Notes: generated from the letters alone by a model not told the origin. DNA of 8,463 nt from JAHOYW01 sp964515915 (GCA_964515915.1 CAZEXM010000118.1:1-8463); one strand, 5' to 3'; positions 1-6,471 are shown, numbered from the stretch's first letter. Numbers and translations are program-made.

Positions 1-88
1 TAGCACAACCGTCTCGGTTGTGAAGATACTCAAGCGAGACGGTTGACTTTCGCTGCGCTCAGTCTCAGCCTTCGCAAAGTGAGCTACA
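1..88 (+). repeat. Dispersed hairpin repeat, copy A (core)
   Basis: This is the core of a 90-bp dispersed repeat; its first two bases (TG) would lie just outside the window. It matches the reverse complement of 1471-1560 at about 79 of 88 positions. It contains an 8-bp perfect hairpin (arms CACAACCG at 4-11 and CGGTTGTG at 15-22, loop TCT). A longer competing pairing joins 8-20 with 31-43 with one mismatch. The inner end is GAGCTACA, so the element has short TGTAGC-type inverted ends. No coding content is evident, and it resembles a REP- or MITE-like element. Confidence 0.85.
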
Positions 89-133
89 TTTTTTTATATA
101 CAATGCGAACATTTAAGTTGTATAGTGTACTAG
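89..133 (+). repeat. AT-rich tail of repeat copy A
   Basis: Together with the end of the core (from 78), this segment matches the reverse complement of 8409-8463 with two substitutions and one T-run length difference. The tail is absent from copy B, where homology stops at GCTACATT. It ends with GTGTACTAG. It therefore belongs to a larger version of the repeat, or to a duplicated insertion context shared by copies A and C. No open gene is seen in 134-231. Confidence 0.8.
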
Positions 134-231
134 TAACTCGTTATGAACTTATTTTTTGTGTTTTCCACTGGCAGCGCTTGCGGTTTATATTGAGCCGGCG
201 GCGGTGTGCCTGTTCCCTGATGTAAAGCTTT

Positions 232-1446
232 TCAGAATCCTGTATCTGTATTTGCATCTTGCTTGGTCTTGACTTTAAAACTGCTGATATTGGATGTTTT
301 GCGCCGCAATTTACTGAAAAGATATTTTGCGTTGGATAGTTTTTTATGTCTGCAGCTCACTACTATGGATTCTTTACCTCCGTTCGGTATTCTGCCTAAA
401 AGAATAGAATAAGCGGGTTGGTCGATTTGGCAAAAAGCAAAATAATCATTAGTTTCCCATGTCACTTTTCCATATTTATCTTCAAGACGATTTTTCATTT
501 GCTGATAAAGTCCTTTGGAGTCCGGGAAGATAATTTCTATTTCCTGAAGTTTGCCGAAAACAAAGTTTAATTTTGAAGCGGCAGACAATGGAAAGCGCGG
601 GTTTTGAGTATAAATATATGTATTATTGATATCCGAGCGGAATTTGTGAGAAAATTTCATTCTTTTTCTTTCTTTGCGAGACGCCGCCCGCATGGCTCCC
701 GGTTTAAATCCCAAAAAGCTTATTGATAATGGAATATAGATTTTGTCGGCATAATGTTTATTTCTCAGTTTATAGTAATAGAGGCTTCTATTGAGAGTTC
801 CCTTACCATTACAGTGTTGACACTTTTGACGATAAGTTTTAAAGTTGGTTCTCAACTTGCTTTTATTAGAGGATCGACGAAAAAAACCACGGTCATTATT
901 CAGGTTTTTTTCTATTATCAGAAAACCTTTTCCCGTGCAGTATTTACATTTTTGCGGTTTCTGGTAATAGCGTTTTAGATTTTTTATCACGGCAGCAAAG
1001 TCTGTTTTGAAATTGGGATCCTGTGAACCAAATAATTCCTGAAAATCCCATAGGCGGGAATACTGGCGATAAGTGGAAAGTTGTCTGCGGAGTTCTTCCT
1101 GCAAAAGTTTACTTGAACTGGAGCAGGCGTCTGGATTCAGGCGCAGTTTTGCATAACAATCTTCAAGTTTTTTTCTCAACATTTTGTCGCTGAAGAGGCG
1201 TTTCTGAAAATTTTGTTCGGATAAATTACGGACATGAGAGAGAGAGGTCAATTTGCTGCTTACATATTGTATAGCGGCGCTGTTCGCGGCTTTGAGTTCC
1301 TGGATTATTTCGAGATCCCGCGAACTGCTGATGGGGTTAAGAATTTTAGTTTTTTTCGGGACGCTGGAGTCAATTCTAGTGGCGAATCTTCTGATGCCGT
1401 ATTGGTAACTTGTTCCCCAAAAACTTCTTTTGCGCGAAAATTCCAT
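232..1446 (-). CDS. Orphan basic protein with paired CxxCxGKG zinc motifs
   Basis: I do not recognise this 404-residue protein as a named family. It is rich in Lys, Arg, Ser and Tyr. Two motifs, CKYCTGKG (Cys167, Cys170) and CQHCNGKG (Cys209, Cys212), match the CxxCxGxG repeat of the DnaJ zinc-binding region. There are only two copies instead of four, enough for one four-Cys zinc site, and a basic stretch separates them. There is no J domain. Residues 293-350 look like a small alpha/beta domain (KLNFVFGKLQEIEIIF, then a helix ending DKYGKV). No signal peptide or membrane segment is visible. The ATG lies only 24 bp from repeat copy B and has no clear Shine-Dalgarno sequence, so the promoter would have to be in or beyond the repeat. 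The stop is TGA at 232-234. The gene is flanked on both sides by inverted repeat copies. It is probably a real gene because it is long, uninterrupted and carries a conserved-looking motif pair; its function is unknown. Confidence 0.75.
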   Translation of the reverse strand: MEFSRKRSFWGTSYQYGIRRFATRIDSSVPKKTKILNPISSSRDLEIIQELKAANSAAIQYVSSKLTSLSHVRNLSEQNFQKRLFSDKMLRKKLEDCYAKLRLNPDACSSSSKLLQEELRRQLSTYRQYSRLWDFQELFGSQDPNFKTDFAAVIKNLKRYYQKPQKCKYCTGKGFLIIEKNLNNDRGFFRRSSNKSKLRTNFKTYRQKCQHCNGKGTLNRSLYYYKLRNKHYADKIYIPLSISFLGFKPGAMRAASRKERKRMKFSHKFRSDINNTYIYTQNPRFPLSAASKLNFVFGKLQEIEIIFPDSKGLYQQMKNRLEDKYGKVTWETNDYFAFCQIDQPAYSILLGRIPNGGKESIVVSCRHKKLSNAKYLFSKLRRKTSNISSFKVKTKQDANTDTGF

Positions 1447-1470
1447 TCAGAAAAATGTATTTTTAATCAA

Positions 1471-1560
1471 TGTAGCTCACTTTGCGGAGGCTGAGACTGA
1501 GCATAGCGAAAGTCAACCGTCCCGCTTGAGAATATTCACAAGCGGGACGCTTGTGCTACA
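1471..1560 (-). repeat. Dispersed hairpin repeat, copy B (complete, 90 bp)
   Basis: This is a complete copy in inverted orientation to copy A, about 90% identical. Its ends are TGTAGCTCA (1471-1479) and TGTGCTACA (1552-1560), which are inverted repeats with one mismatch. The 8-bp hairpin is kept (arms 1537-1544 and 1548-1555, loop GGA on the plus strand), although its sequence differs from copy A by a compensatory change. It fills most of the gap between the nucleotidyltransferase-HEPN gene and the orphan gene. It contributes the TAG stop of the former. No T-tract follows the hairpin, so it is not a classical intrinsic terminator. No target-site duplication is obvious. Confidence 0.88.
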
Positions 1561-2434
1561 TTATACACATTTTAAATTTTTCTATTTTGGCATTGCATAT
1601 TTTTTCTACTAAATCGCGAAGCTTTTCAACGCGTTTTGCCAGATATGCCAGCTCTTCTCTGGTGATATTGTAATCTTTTTTATAACGGGCATCGACATAG
1701 GCTTTTTTCAACTGTTTGAAAAAGTGTTTCTCCTCCTCAGTTTTTTTCGGGAAAATTTTCAGGAATTCCGGATAATAGCGTGAAATCATCCGTCCAAGCC
1801 GCTCTATATTGTGGACTTTAGGGCAGTACCCCGTACAGACCAGTATTGCCGCACCGTAAAAACGCTCTGTTGCCTGATGTAGCTGAAAAGCTGCTATTTT
1901 ATATTTTTCACTTTTTAAATATTGTTGATATCCCCACAAAAAATCGTTTGCGCTTTCGAACCACTGTTTAAAATCATCAATCGCAATTTCCAGTCTTCTT
2001 GCCGGGTCAATTTTGCGCCTTCTTTCGAGTTTATATCTGCCGGAGTTATAGAGTAATACACCTTCTTTTTTGATATCCGAAAAGAAATAATGTCCCTCTT
2101 TGAGTTTGGAATTCACCTCACGGATATGGTGGGGGATAATATCGACGGGAGTGCGGTCATGATAGGCCCCGTAATACTCATTTTCAATCTGCATCCAGAG
2201 ACTTTCTTTATTAGCCGATTCCTTATTTTTAGTAATCACCAGAATATCAAAATCGCTTTTGTACTGGTAAGTAATATGCTTTTCCGTATATTCGTCGTCC
2301 ACCCAGTTGCCGCGGGCATAACTGCCGAAAAGAATGATAAACTCCGTTTCCGGCACGCTTGCCAGAATGATGGACTTGAGTCTTTTAAGTCCCTGTTTTT
2401 TATTCAGGGGAAGATGTGCCAGCGATTTTTTCAT
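1556..2434 (-). CDS. Fused nucleotidyltransferase (MNT)-HEPN protein
   Basis: This is a 292-residue two-domain protein. The N-terminal part (about 15-130) is a minimal nucleotidyltransferase with GSYARG (37-42), the DFD acid pair (Asp61, Asp63) and a probable third acid at Asp98 in TPVDII, so all expected catalytic residues are present. Residues about 143-285 form a helical HEPN domain (LHQATERFYGA near 185-195, DARYKKDY at 248-255). The canonical RxxxxxH RNase motif is not evident: Arg250 has no His at the usual spacing. Separate MNT and HEPN proteins form MntA/HepT toxin-antitoxin pairs in which MNT AMPylates the HEPN toxin; in fused forms the substrate is mostly unknown. The gene begins 37 bp after nifS on the same strand and could be read through from it. 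No Shine-Dalgarno sequence is visible. The TAG stop lies inside repeat copy B. A role in toxin-antitoxin, tRNA or nucleotide modification is inference. Confidence 0.88.
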   Translation of the reverse strand: MKKSLAHLPLNKKQGLKRLKSIILASVPETEFIILFGSYARGNWVDDEYTEKHITYQYKSDFDILVITKNKESANKESLWMQIENEYYGAYHDRTPVDIIPHHIREVNSKLKEGHYFFSDIKKEGVLLYNSGRYKLERRRKIDPARRLEIAIDDFKQWFESANDFLWGYQQYLKSEKYKIAAFQLHQATERFYGAAILVCTGYCPKVHNIERLGRMISRYYPEFLKIFPKKTEEEKHFFKQLKKAYVDARYKKDYNITREELAYLAKRVEKLRDLVEKICNAKIEKFKMCIM

Positions 2435-2471
2435 AATGTTAATTTAAACTTAAAGGGTTGATTTTTGATGT

Positions 2472-3659
2472 CTAATCCTGCCAGAATGGCGACAATTTTC
2501 TTAACCAGCCTATTATTTCCGGCATTTCCCTGATGACAAAATCTATTTCTTCCTGCGTATTGTAAATTGATAAACTGAAGCGGATCGCGCCGTGGGCAAT
2601 CGTATACGCTACTCCCATCGCCCGTAAAACGTGCGACGGTTCCAGGCTGCCGGTCGTACAGGCACTGCCGCTTGACGCGCAAATGCCTAAGTGGTCCATC
2701 TTCATCAGAATAGATTCCCCCTCAACAGCTGCAAAGCCAATTAAAGTGGTATTAGGTAAACGGCTTTTTACATCTCCAAGAACTTTCGCTTTGGGAATAT
2801 TTTCGCACAAACCACGCTCCAGTCTGTCCCGCAAAGCCTTTACACGGGTATTTTCTTCTTCCATGGATGCCTGAGCCAGCTCCGCCGCCTTGCCTAAAGC
2901 AATAATCGACGCGACATTTTCAGTGCCGGCGCGGCGTCCGCGTTCCTGGTGTCCGCCGATTTGCGCGGGGTGGAAACGAATCCCCCGTCGTATATACAAT
3001 GCGCCCACGCCTTTCGGAGCGTGCAGTTTGTGCCCGGATAAACTTAACATGTCTATTTGGGAATCAGCCATGCTGCATGGAATCTTGCCTATTGCCTGAA
3101 CTGCGTCTGTATGGAACAAGGCACCGTAACGATGAGCGATTTCGGCGCATTTTTCGACCGGATAAACGTTTCCCGTTTCATTATTCGCCCACATTATCGA
3201 AACAATCGCGGTATTGCCATCGACCATTTCCTCGTAGCGTGCCATATCCAGACAGCCATGGGAATCAACCGGCACATAAGATACCGGATAAGCACGTTTT
3301 TCCAATTCTTTGCCCAGACTCAAAACAGCGGGATGTTCAACCGTCGACATTACGACTTTTTTCTTTTTCGGACAGGCCCGCAAAGCACTGAGGATCGCGG
3401 TATTATCGCTTTCAGTGCCGCAGCCGGTAAAAATCACCTCGGTAAATTTGCCGTGCCGGTCTTTTTTCGTGGCGCCGATAAGGCTTGCGACCTGAGCACG
3501 CGCGTTTTCTATTTTGGACATTATCGAACCGCCAAAGGCATGAATACTGGCGGGATTGCCGTACTGTTCACAAAAATACGGACGCATAGTTTCGAATACT
3601 TCAGGGGCCACGGCCGTAGTCGCGTTGTTATCCAGATAAATAAGTTTTTTATTGCTCAT
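2472..3659 (-). CDS. nifS: Cysteine desulfurase NifS
   Basis: NifS is a PLP enzyme that removes sulfur from cysteine, leaving alanine, and passes it as a persulfide to the NifU scaffold. The 395-residue product (from the ATG at 3659) has the class V aminotransferase hallmarks: YLDNNATT at the N-terminus, STVEHPAV with the PLP-stacking His109, HTDAVQ with Asp185, SGHK with the Schiff-base Lys211, RRAGTENV, and the mobile catalytic loop SSGSACTTG with Cys334. Length and motifs fit group I NifS/IscS. An upstream in-frame ATG at 3677 overlaps the nifU stop, but AGAGGA seven bases before the ATG at 3659 favours the shorter form, leaving a 14-bp gap to nifU. The nifU-nifS order and spacing indicate co-transcription and joint function. 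No nif structural genes are seen, so a housekeeping Fe-S role is inferred. Confidence 0.96.
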   Translation of the reverse strand: MSNKKLIYLDNNATTAVAPEVFETMRPYFCEQYGNPASIHAFGGSIMSKIENARAQVASLIGATKKDRHGKFTEVIFTGCGTESDNTAILSALRACPKKKKVVMSTVEHPAVLSLGKELEKRAYPVSYVPVDSHGCLDMARYEEMVDGNTAIVSIMWANNETGNVYPVEKCAEIAHRYGALFHTDAVQAIGKIPCSMADSQIDMLSLSGHKLHAPKGVGALYIRRGIRFHPAQIGGHQERGRRAGTENVASIIALGKAAELAQASMEEENTRVKALRDRLERGLCENIPKAKVLGDVKSRLPNTTLIGFAAVEGESILMKMDHLGICASSGSACTTGSLEPSHVLRAMGVAYTIAHGAIRFSLSIYNTQEEIDFVIREMPEIIGWLRKLSPFWQD

Positions 3660-3666
3660 AATCGTA

Positions 3667-3672
3667 TCCTCT
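3667..3672 (-). promoter_or_regulatory. Ribosome binding site deciding the nifS start
   Basis: AGAGGA on the minus strand sits seven bases before the ATG at 3659. The alternative ATG at 3677 has only GAAGG about three bases away, which is too close. The site lies inside the last codons of nifU, so nifS translation may be coupled to nifU. Confidence 0.7.
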
Positions 3673-3673
3673 G

Positions 3674-4528
3674 TCATACGCCTTCGACAACTATTTCAGG
3701 GTAAAGACAATCCCGTAAAACTGCTTCAACACCGCTTTTAAGGGTTACTCCGGCGCTGGGACATGACGCGCAGTGACCGGTAAGTTTCACAAACACGACA
3801 TTGTCTTTCATGTCAACGAGTTCGATGCTGCCGCCGTCCTGCTCCAACATAGGTTTGATTTCACTATCGATAATCTCCTGGATTTTGAGCACCCGCTGAA
3901 TCAGCGGCAGACGCAAAAATTCCGCTTGCTTTGATGAAGTGCTTTCCGTTTTTTTCTCTTTCCAGATACCATCGAGAATTTCTTCAATTTCCTCCAGGCA
4001 TGAACCGCAGGCTCCACCGGCTTTGCAATAATCAGTGATCTCTTCAACTGTATGCAAGTTGTTATTAATCGCGGTATTGCGAATTTTAACATCAGTAACG
4101 CTGAAACATTTACAGACAATGCGTCCTTCATGGTCGCCATCGTTTTCAGTATCGTTTTTTTCGCCGCGGTAGTTCGCTATCGCCGCCTGCAAAGCCTCCA
4201 TTCCCATCACCGAACAATGCAGTTTCGCCTCCGGTAAATCCCCGAGCACAGCAACTATATCTTTATTGCTTACTTTTTCCGCTTCCTCCAGAGTCATGCC
4301 CTGTACCAGTTCAGTCAAGGCCGACGAAGAAGCAATCGCGCTGGCGCAGCCGAAGGTTTGAAACCTGGCTTCGGCGATTCTGCCGTTTTCATCTAATTTA
4401 AAACTCAGTTTCAACGCGTCGCCGCAGGACATGTTGCCAACCTGCCCGACGCCGTCGGCGTCTTTTATTTCACCCACGTTGCGCGGATGAAGGAAGTGGT
4501 CCATCACTTTATCATTGTAATCCCACAT
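3674..4528 (-). CDS. nifU: Fe-S cluster scaffold protein NifU (three-domain)
   Basis: NifU builds Fe-S clusters from sulfur supplied by NifS and hands them to apo-proteins in the cytosol. The 284-residue product has the full three-domain layout. The IscU-like domain (1-125) has Cys35 in SCGD, Cys61 in FGCAS and Cys105 in LHCSVMG. The central BFD-like [2Fe-2S] domain (about 137-190) has Cys139, Cys141, Cys174 and Cys177. The C-terminal Nfu domain (about 207-284) has the CASC pair Cys253/Cys256. Every expected cluster ligand is present. It is slightly shorter than Azotobacter NifU, mainly in the linkers. The start is supported by AGGAG six bases upstream (4535-4539). It begins 25 bp after the proS stop and precedes nifS, so the three genes look like one operon. 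Confidence 0.97.
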   Translation of the reverse strand: MWDYNDKVMDHFLHPRNVGEIKDADGVGQVGNMSCGDALKLSFKLDENGRIAEARFQTFGCASAIASSSALTELVQGMTLEEAEKVSNKDIVAVLGDLPEAKLHCSVMGMEALQAAIANYRGEKNDTENDGDHEGRIVCKCFSVTDVKIRNTAINNNLHTVEEITDYCKAGGACGSCLEEIEEILDGIWKEKKTESTSSKQAEFLRLPLIQRVLKIQEIIDSEIKPMLEQDGGSIELVDMKDNVVFVKLTGHCASCPSAGVTLKSGVEAVLRDCLYPEIVVEGV

Positions 4529-4534
4529 TGGAAT

Positions 4535-4539
4535 CTCCT
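4535..4539 (-). promoter_or_regulatory. Strong ribosome binding site of nifU
   Basis: AGGAG on the minus strand lies six bases before the nifU ATG, within the 25-bp proS-nifU gap. It is the most canonical Shine-Dalgarno site in the window. Confidence 0.75.
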
Positions 4540-4553
4540 GGATTTAATATTAC

Positions 4554-6290
4554 TCATTCATACTTTTTGTATTCTTCGGCAATCAACTGCTTCATTGTTT
4601 CGACAATATCATCAATTTCAAGCAATTCACCGTCACGGGTACCGCGGCGTTTAAATTCAACTTGTCCGTCGCCCACAGTTTTTGGCGAAACAACCAGACG
4701 CAGCGGAATTCCGAGCAGGTCCGCTTCATTAAACATGAAACCGGCCTTTTCCCCCCGGTCGTCATAAAGTACTTCGATTCCGGCGGCAGTCAAGTCCGCA
4801 TATATTTTACCGCTAATCTCAGCGATATTATCCTTTTTAGGGTTCAGGGCACAAATTTGTACCTGAAACGGAGCTATCGTTATCGGCCATACCGGTCCGA
4901 ACCGGTCATTGTTCTGTTCTATTACCGCGGCCATGGTCCGTCCGACGCCGATGCCGTAACAGCCCATAATCAGGGTTTGAGCTTTGCCGTTACGGTCGAG
5001 TACCTTACAGTTCATCGCCTCTGTATATCTGGTTCCGAGCTGGAAGATATTACCAACTTCGATACCGCGTTTTTCGAGCAGCGCTTCGCCGCTTACCGGG
5101 CAGGGGTCTCCCGCACGGACAGTCGCGATATCCGCGATTATGACATTTTTAGTGTTTGGCATATCCCTTTCAAAATTAAAGTTCCTGTAATGATAATCAA
5201 TTTCATTGGCTCCAACGACAAGATTCGAGGATTCAAGCACTGAAAGGTCAATAATTATTTTTACTTTAGTGCTGTCAACAGCTAAAGGCGACGCGAAACC
5301 CGGCTCACAACCTGCCGCGCGGATCATATCATCGCCGGCAAAAGATAAGTCCGGGGCTAAAGCGATATTTTGCAGTTTACTTTCATTGACCTCAAAATCC
5401 CCGCGTATTAAGGCGAAAATCAGTTCGCCGCTGACATCATTCTGATAAAATACCGCTTTTCCGGTATTTCCAGCTTTAACAGCAAGGAAGCCGGCGACTT
5501 CTTCAATTGTTTTAGCGTTCGGGGTATGAACTTTTTCCAGTTCAAGCGCCGGTTCTTTTTCAAATTTCCACGCGGCGGTGGCGATTTCACGATTCGCGCG
5601 GTAGCTGCCGTCCGGAGAAACAAAAATCGTGTCTTCGCCGTTTTCGGAAACAGCCATGAATTCATGCGAAACCTTACCGCCCATCATGCCGGAATTAGAT
5701 TCGATGGAGAGCAGGTCTTTCATACCGACGCGGCGGAAAATATTCTCATAAGCCTGATGTGCCTTCCGGTAGTATGCTTCCAGGCACTCCTGCGAAATAT
5801 GAAAAGAATAGGCGTCTTTCATGGTAAATTCGCGAACCCGGATAAGCCCGGCGCGCGGCCTGGCTTCATCCCGGTATTTAGTCTGAATCTGGTAAACCAT
5901 TGACGGCAGTTGCTTATAACTGCTCAACTCGGTTCGAATCAAATGACATACCGCTTCCTCATGGGTCATCGCTAAAAGCATTTTTTTACCGTTGCGGTCC
6001 TGGAAACGCAGCAGTTCCCGCCCGACGGATTCGTAACGCCCGGTTTCCTCCCATAATTCCGCCGGCAGAACTACGGGCATAAGTATTTCCTGCCCGTCAA
6101 TCTTATTCATTTCATCACGGATAACAGCTTCAATCTTCGCGACGACCCGTTTGCCGGCAGGCAATAAGGAATATATCCCGGCCGAAACCATACGGACGTA
6201 AGCACCGCGGATTAAAAATTTATGACTTACTGTTTTGGCGTCTTTGGGGTCTTCTTTAATGCGGCGTCCAAGCATCTCGCTCATTTTCAT
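4554..6290 (-). CDS. proS: Prolyl-tRNA synthetase, bacterial type with editing domain
   Basis: ProS attaches proline to tRNA-Pro using ATP. From the ATG at 6290 the product is 578 residues, close to the usual 570 or so. Class II core motifs are visible: motif 1 region around 68-86 (EILMPVVLPAELW), motif 2 around 137-163 (YRDEARPRAGLIRVREF) and motif 3 around 443-454 (GCYGIGVGRTMA). The INS editing domain, which clears mischarged Ala-tRNA-Pro, lies at about 218-383 with VKA (Lys272, matching the editing Lys of E. coli ProRS) and a GDFEVNE segment. A C-terminal anticodon-binding domain follows from about 470. The frame stays open to an ATG at 6326, but those 12 extra codons run into the MITE end. 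The start at 6290 aligns residue for residue with the N-terminus of E. coli ProRS as I recall it. A weak AAGG lies 11 bases upstream. It is the first gene of the minus-strand cluster with nifU and nifS. Confidence 0.97.
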   Translation of the reverse strand: MKMSEMLGRRIKEDPKDAKTVSHKFLIRGAYVRMVSAGIYSLLPAGKRVVAKIEAVIRDEMNKIDGQEILMPVVLPAELWEETGRYESVGRELLRFQDRNGKKMLLAMTHEEAVCHLIRTELSSYKQLPSMVYQIQTKYRDEARPRAGLIRVREFTMKDAYSFHISQECLEAYYRKAHQAYENIFRRVGMKDLLSIESNSGMMGGKVSHEFMAVSENGEDTIFVSPDGSYRANREIATAAWKFEKEPALELEKVHTPNAKTIEEVAGFLAVKAGNTGKAVFYQNDVSGELIFALIRGDFEVNESKLQNIALAPDLSFAGDDMIRAAGCEPGFASPLAVDSTKVKIIIDLSVLESSNLVVGANEIDYHYRNFNFERDMPNTKNVIIADIATVRAGDPCPVSGEALLEKRGIEVGNIFQLGTRYTEAMNCKVLDRNGKAQTLIMGCYGIGVGRTMAAVIEQNNDRFGPVWPITIAPFQVQICALNPKKDNIAEISGKIYADLTAAGIEVLYDDRGEKAGFMFNEADLLGIPLRLVVSPKTVGDGQVEFKRRGTRDGELLEIDDIVETMKQLIAEEYKKYE

Positions 6291-6369
6291 AATGTTTAAA
6301 ACCTTGCTGCTTATACCAATTTGCAATCTAAGAGTTAGTTACTAATAATATACTGCATTAACAGTTTTG

Positions 6370-6389
6370 CGCCTCTAGAGACAGAGGCG
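6370..6389. repeat. MITE hairpin 1, loop AGAGAC
   Basis: Arms CGCCTCT (6370-6376) and AGAGGCG (6383-6389) pair perfectly. The six-base loop is the exact reverse complement of the loop of the second hairpin at 6416-6435. On the minus strand, TGTAGC directly precedes this stem, as it does in repeat copies A and B. Confidence 0.75.
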
Positions 6390-6415
6390 GCTACATCTTT
6401 CTCGATTCTACAAGC

Positions 6416-6435
6416 CACGGCTGTCTCTAGCCGTG
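6416..6435. repeat. MITE hairpin 2, loop GTCTCT
   Basis: Arms CACGGCT (6416-6422) and AGCCGTG (6429-6435) pair perfectly. The loop is complementary to that of hairpin 1, and a 10-bp inverted repeat (6375-6384 with 6421-6430) spans both loops. Five T residues follow on the plus strand, but no plus-strand gene lies upstream for it to terminate. Confidence 0.75.
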
Positions 6436-6465
6436 TTTTTACTAACCTTTTGAATGCAAATTGGT

Positions 6466-6471
6466 ATTATA
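6466..6471 (-). promoter_or_regulatory. Possible -10 box for the proS operon
   Basis: A perfect TATAAT on the minus strand lies at the right-hand junction of the MITE. No good -35 box is found at 16-18 bp, so the call rests on the -10 match and on location: it lies between a minus-strand terminator-like hairpin (6552-6581) and proS. If used, the transcript would start near 6459 and carry almost the whole MITE as its leader. The region is AT-rich and a chance match is possible. Confidence 0.3.

Larger units (their letters stand above)
6314..6466. mobile_element. MITE-like element upstream of proS
   Basis: This non-coding element of 153 bp is bounded by perfect inverted ends TACCAATTTGCA (6314-6325) and TGCAAATTGGTA (6455-6466). 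The similarity continues imperfectly inward for about 15 more bases (GTTAGT against ACTAAC). The trinucleotide TTA flanks both ends (6311-6313 and 6467-6469), a candidate target duplication. The interior holds two 7-bp hairpins. It has no transposase gene, so any movement would need an enzyme elsewhere. Its edge lies 23 bp from the proS start codon. Confidence 0.75.

Noticed and set aside
754..978. Plus-strand open frame within the orphan gene
   Set aside because: It lies antisense to a longer frame with a conserved-looking Cys motif pair, and its hydrophobic translation is a typical shadow.
1..1560. CRISPR array or integron attC sites formed by copies A and B
   Set aside because: There are only two inverted copies separated by a 1.2-kb gene, with no regular spacers, no integrase and no attC-type core sites.
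3660..3677. nifS start at the ATG overlapping the nifU stop (ATGA overlap)
   Set aside because: The AGAGGA site is correctly spaced only for the ATG at 3659, where NifS-like sequence begins almost at once.
3057..3704. 215-codon plus-strand open frame antisense to nifS
   Set aside because: It is a shadow of nifS, whose catalytic motifs fix the true frame; the antisense translation has no recognisable domain.
2472..4528. Nitrogen fixation locus
   Set aside because: Only nifU and nifS are present, with proS beside them and no nitrogenase or accessory nif gene; this pair commonly serves general Fe-S assembly.
6416..6440. Plus-strand intrinsic terminator (hairpin 2 of the MITE plus five T)
   Set aside because: No plus-strand gene lies upstream, and the hairpin is better explained as part of the element.
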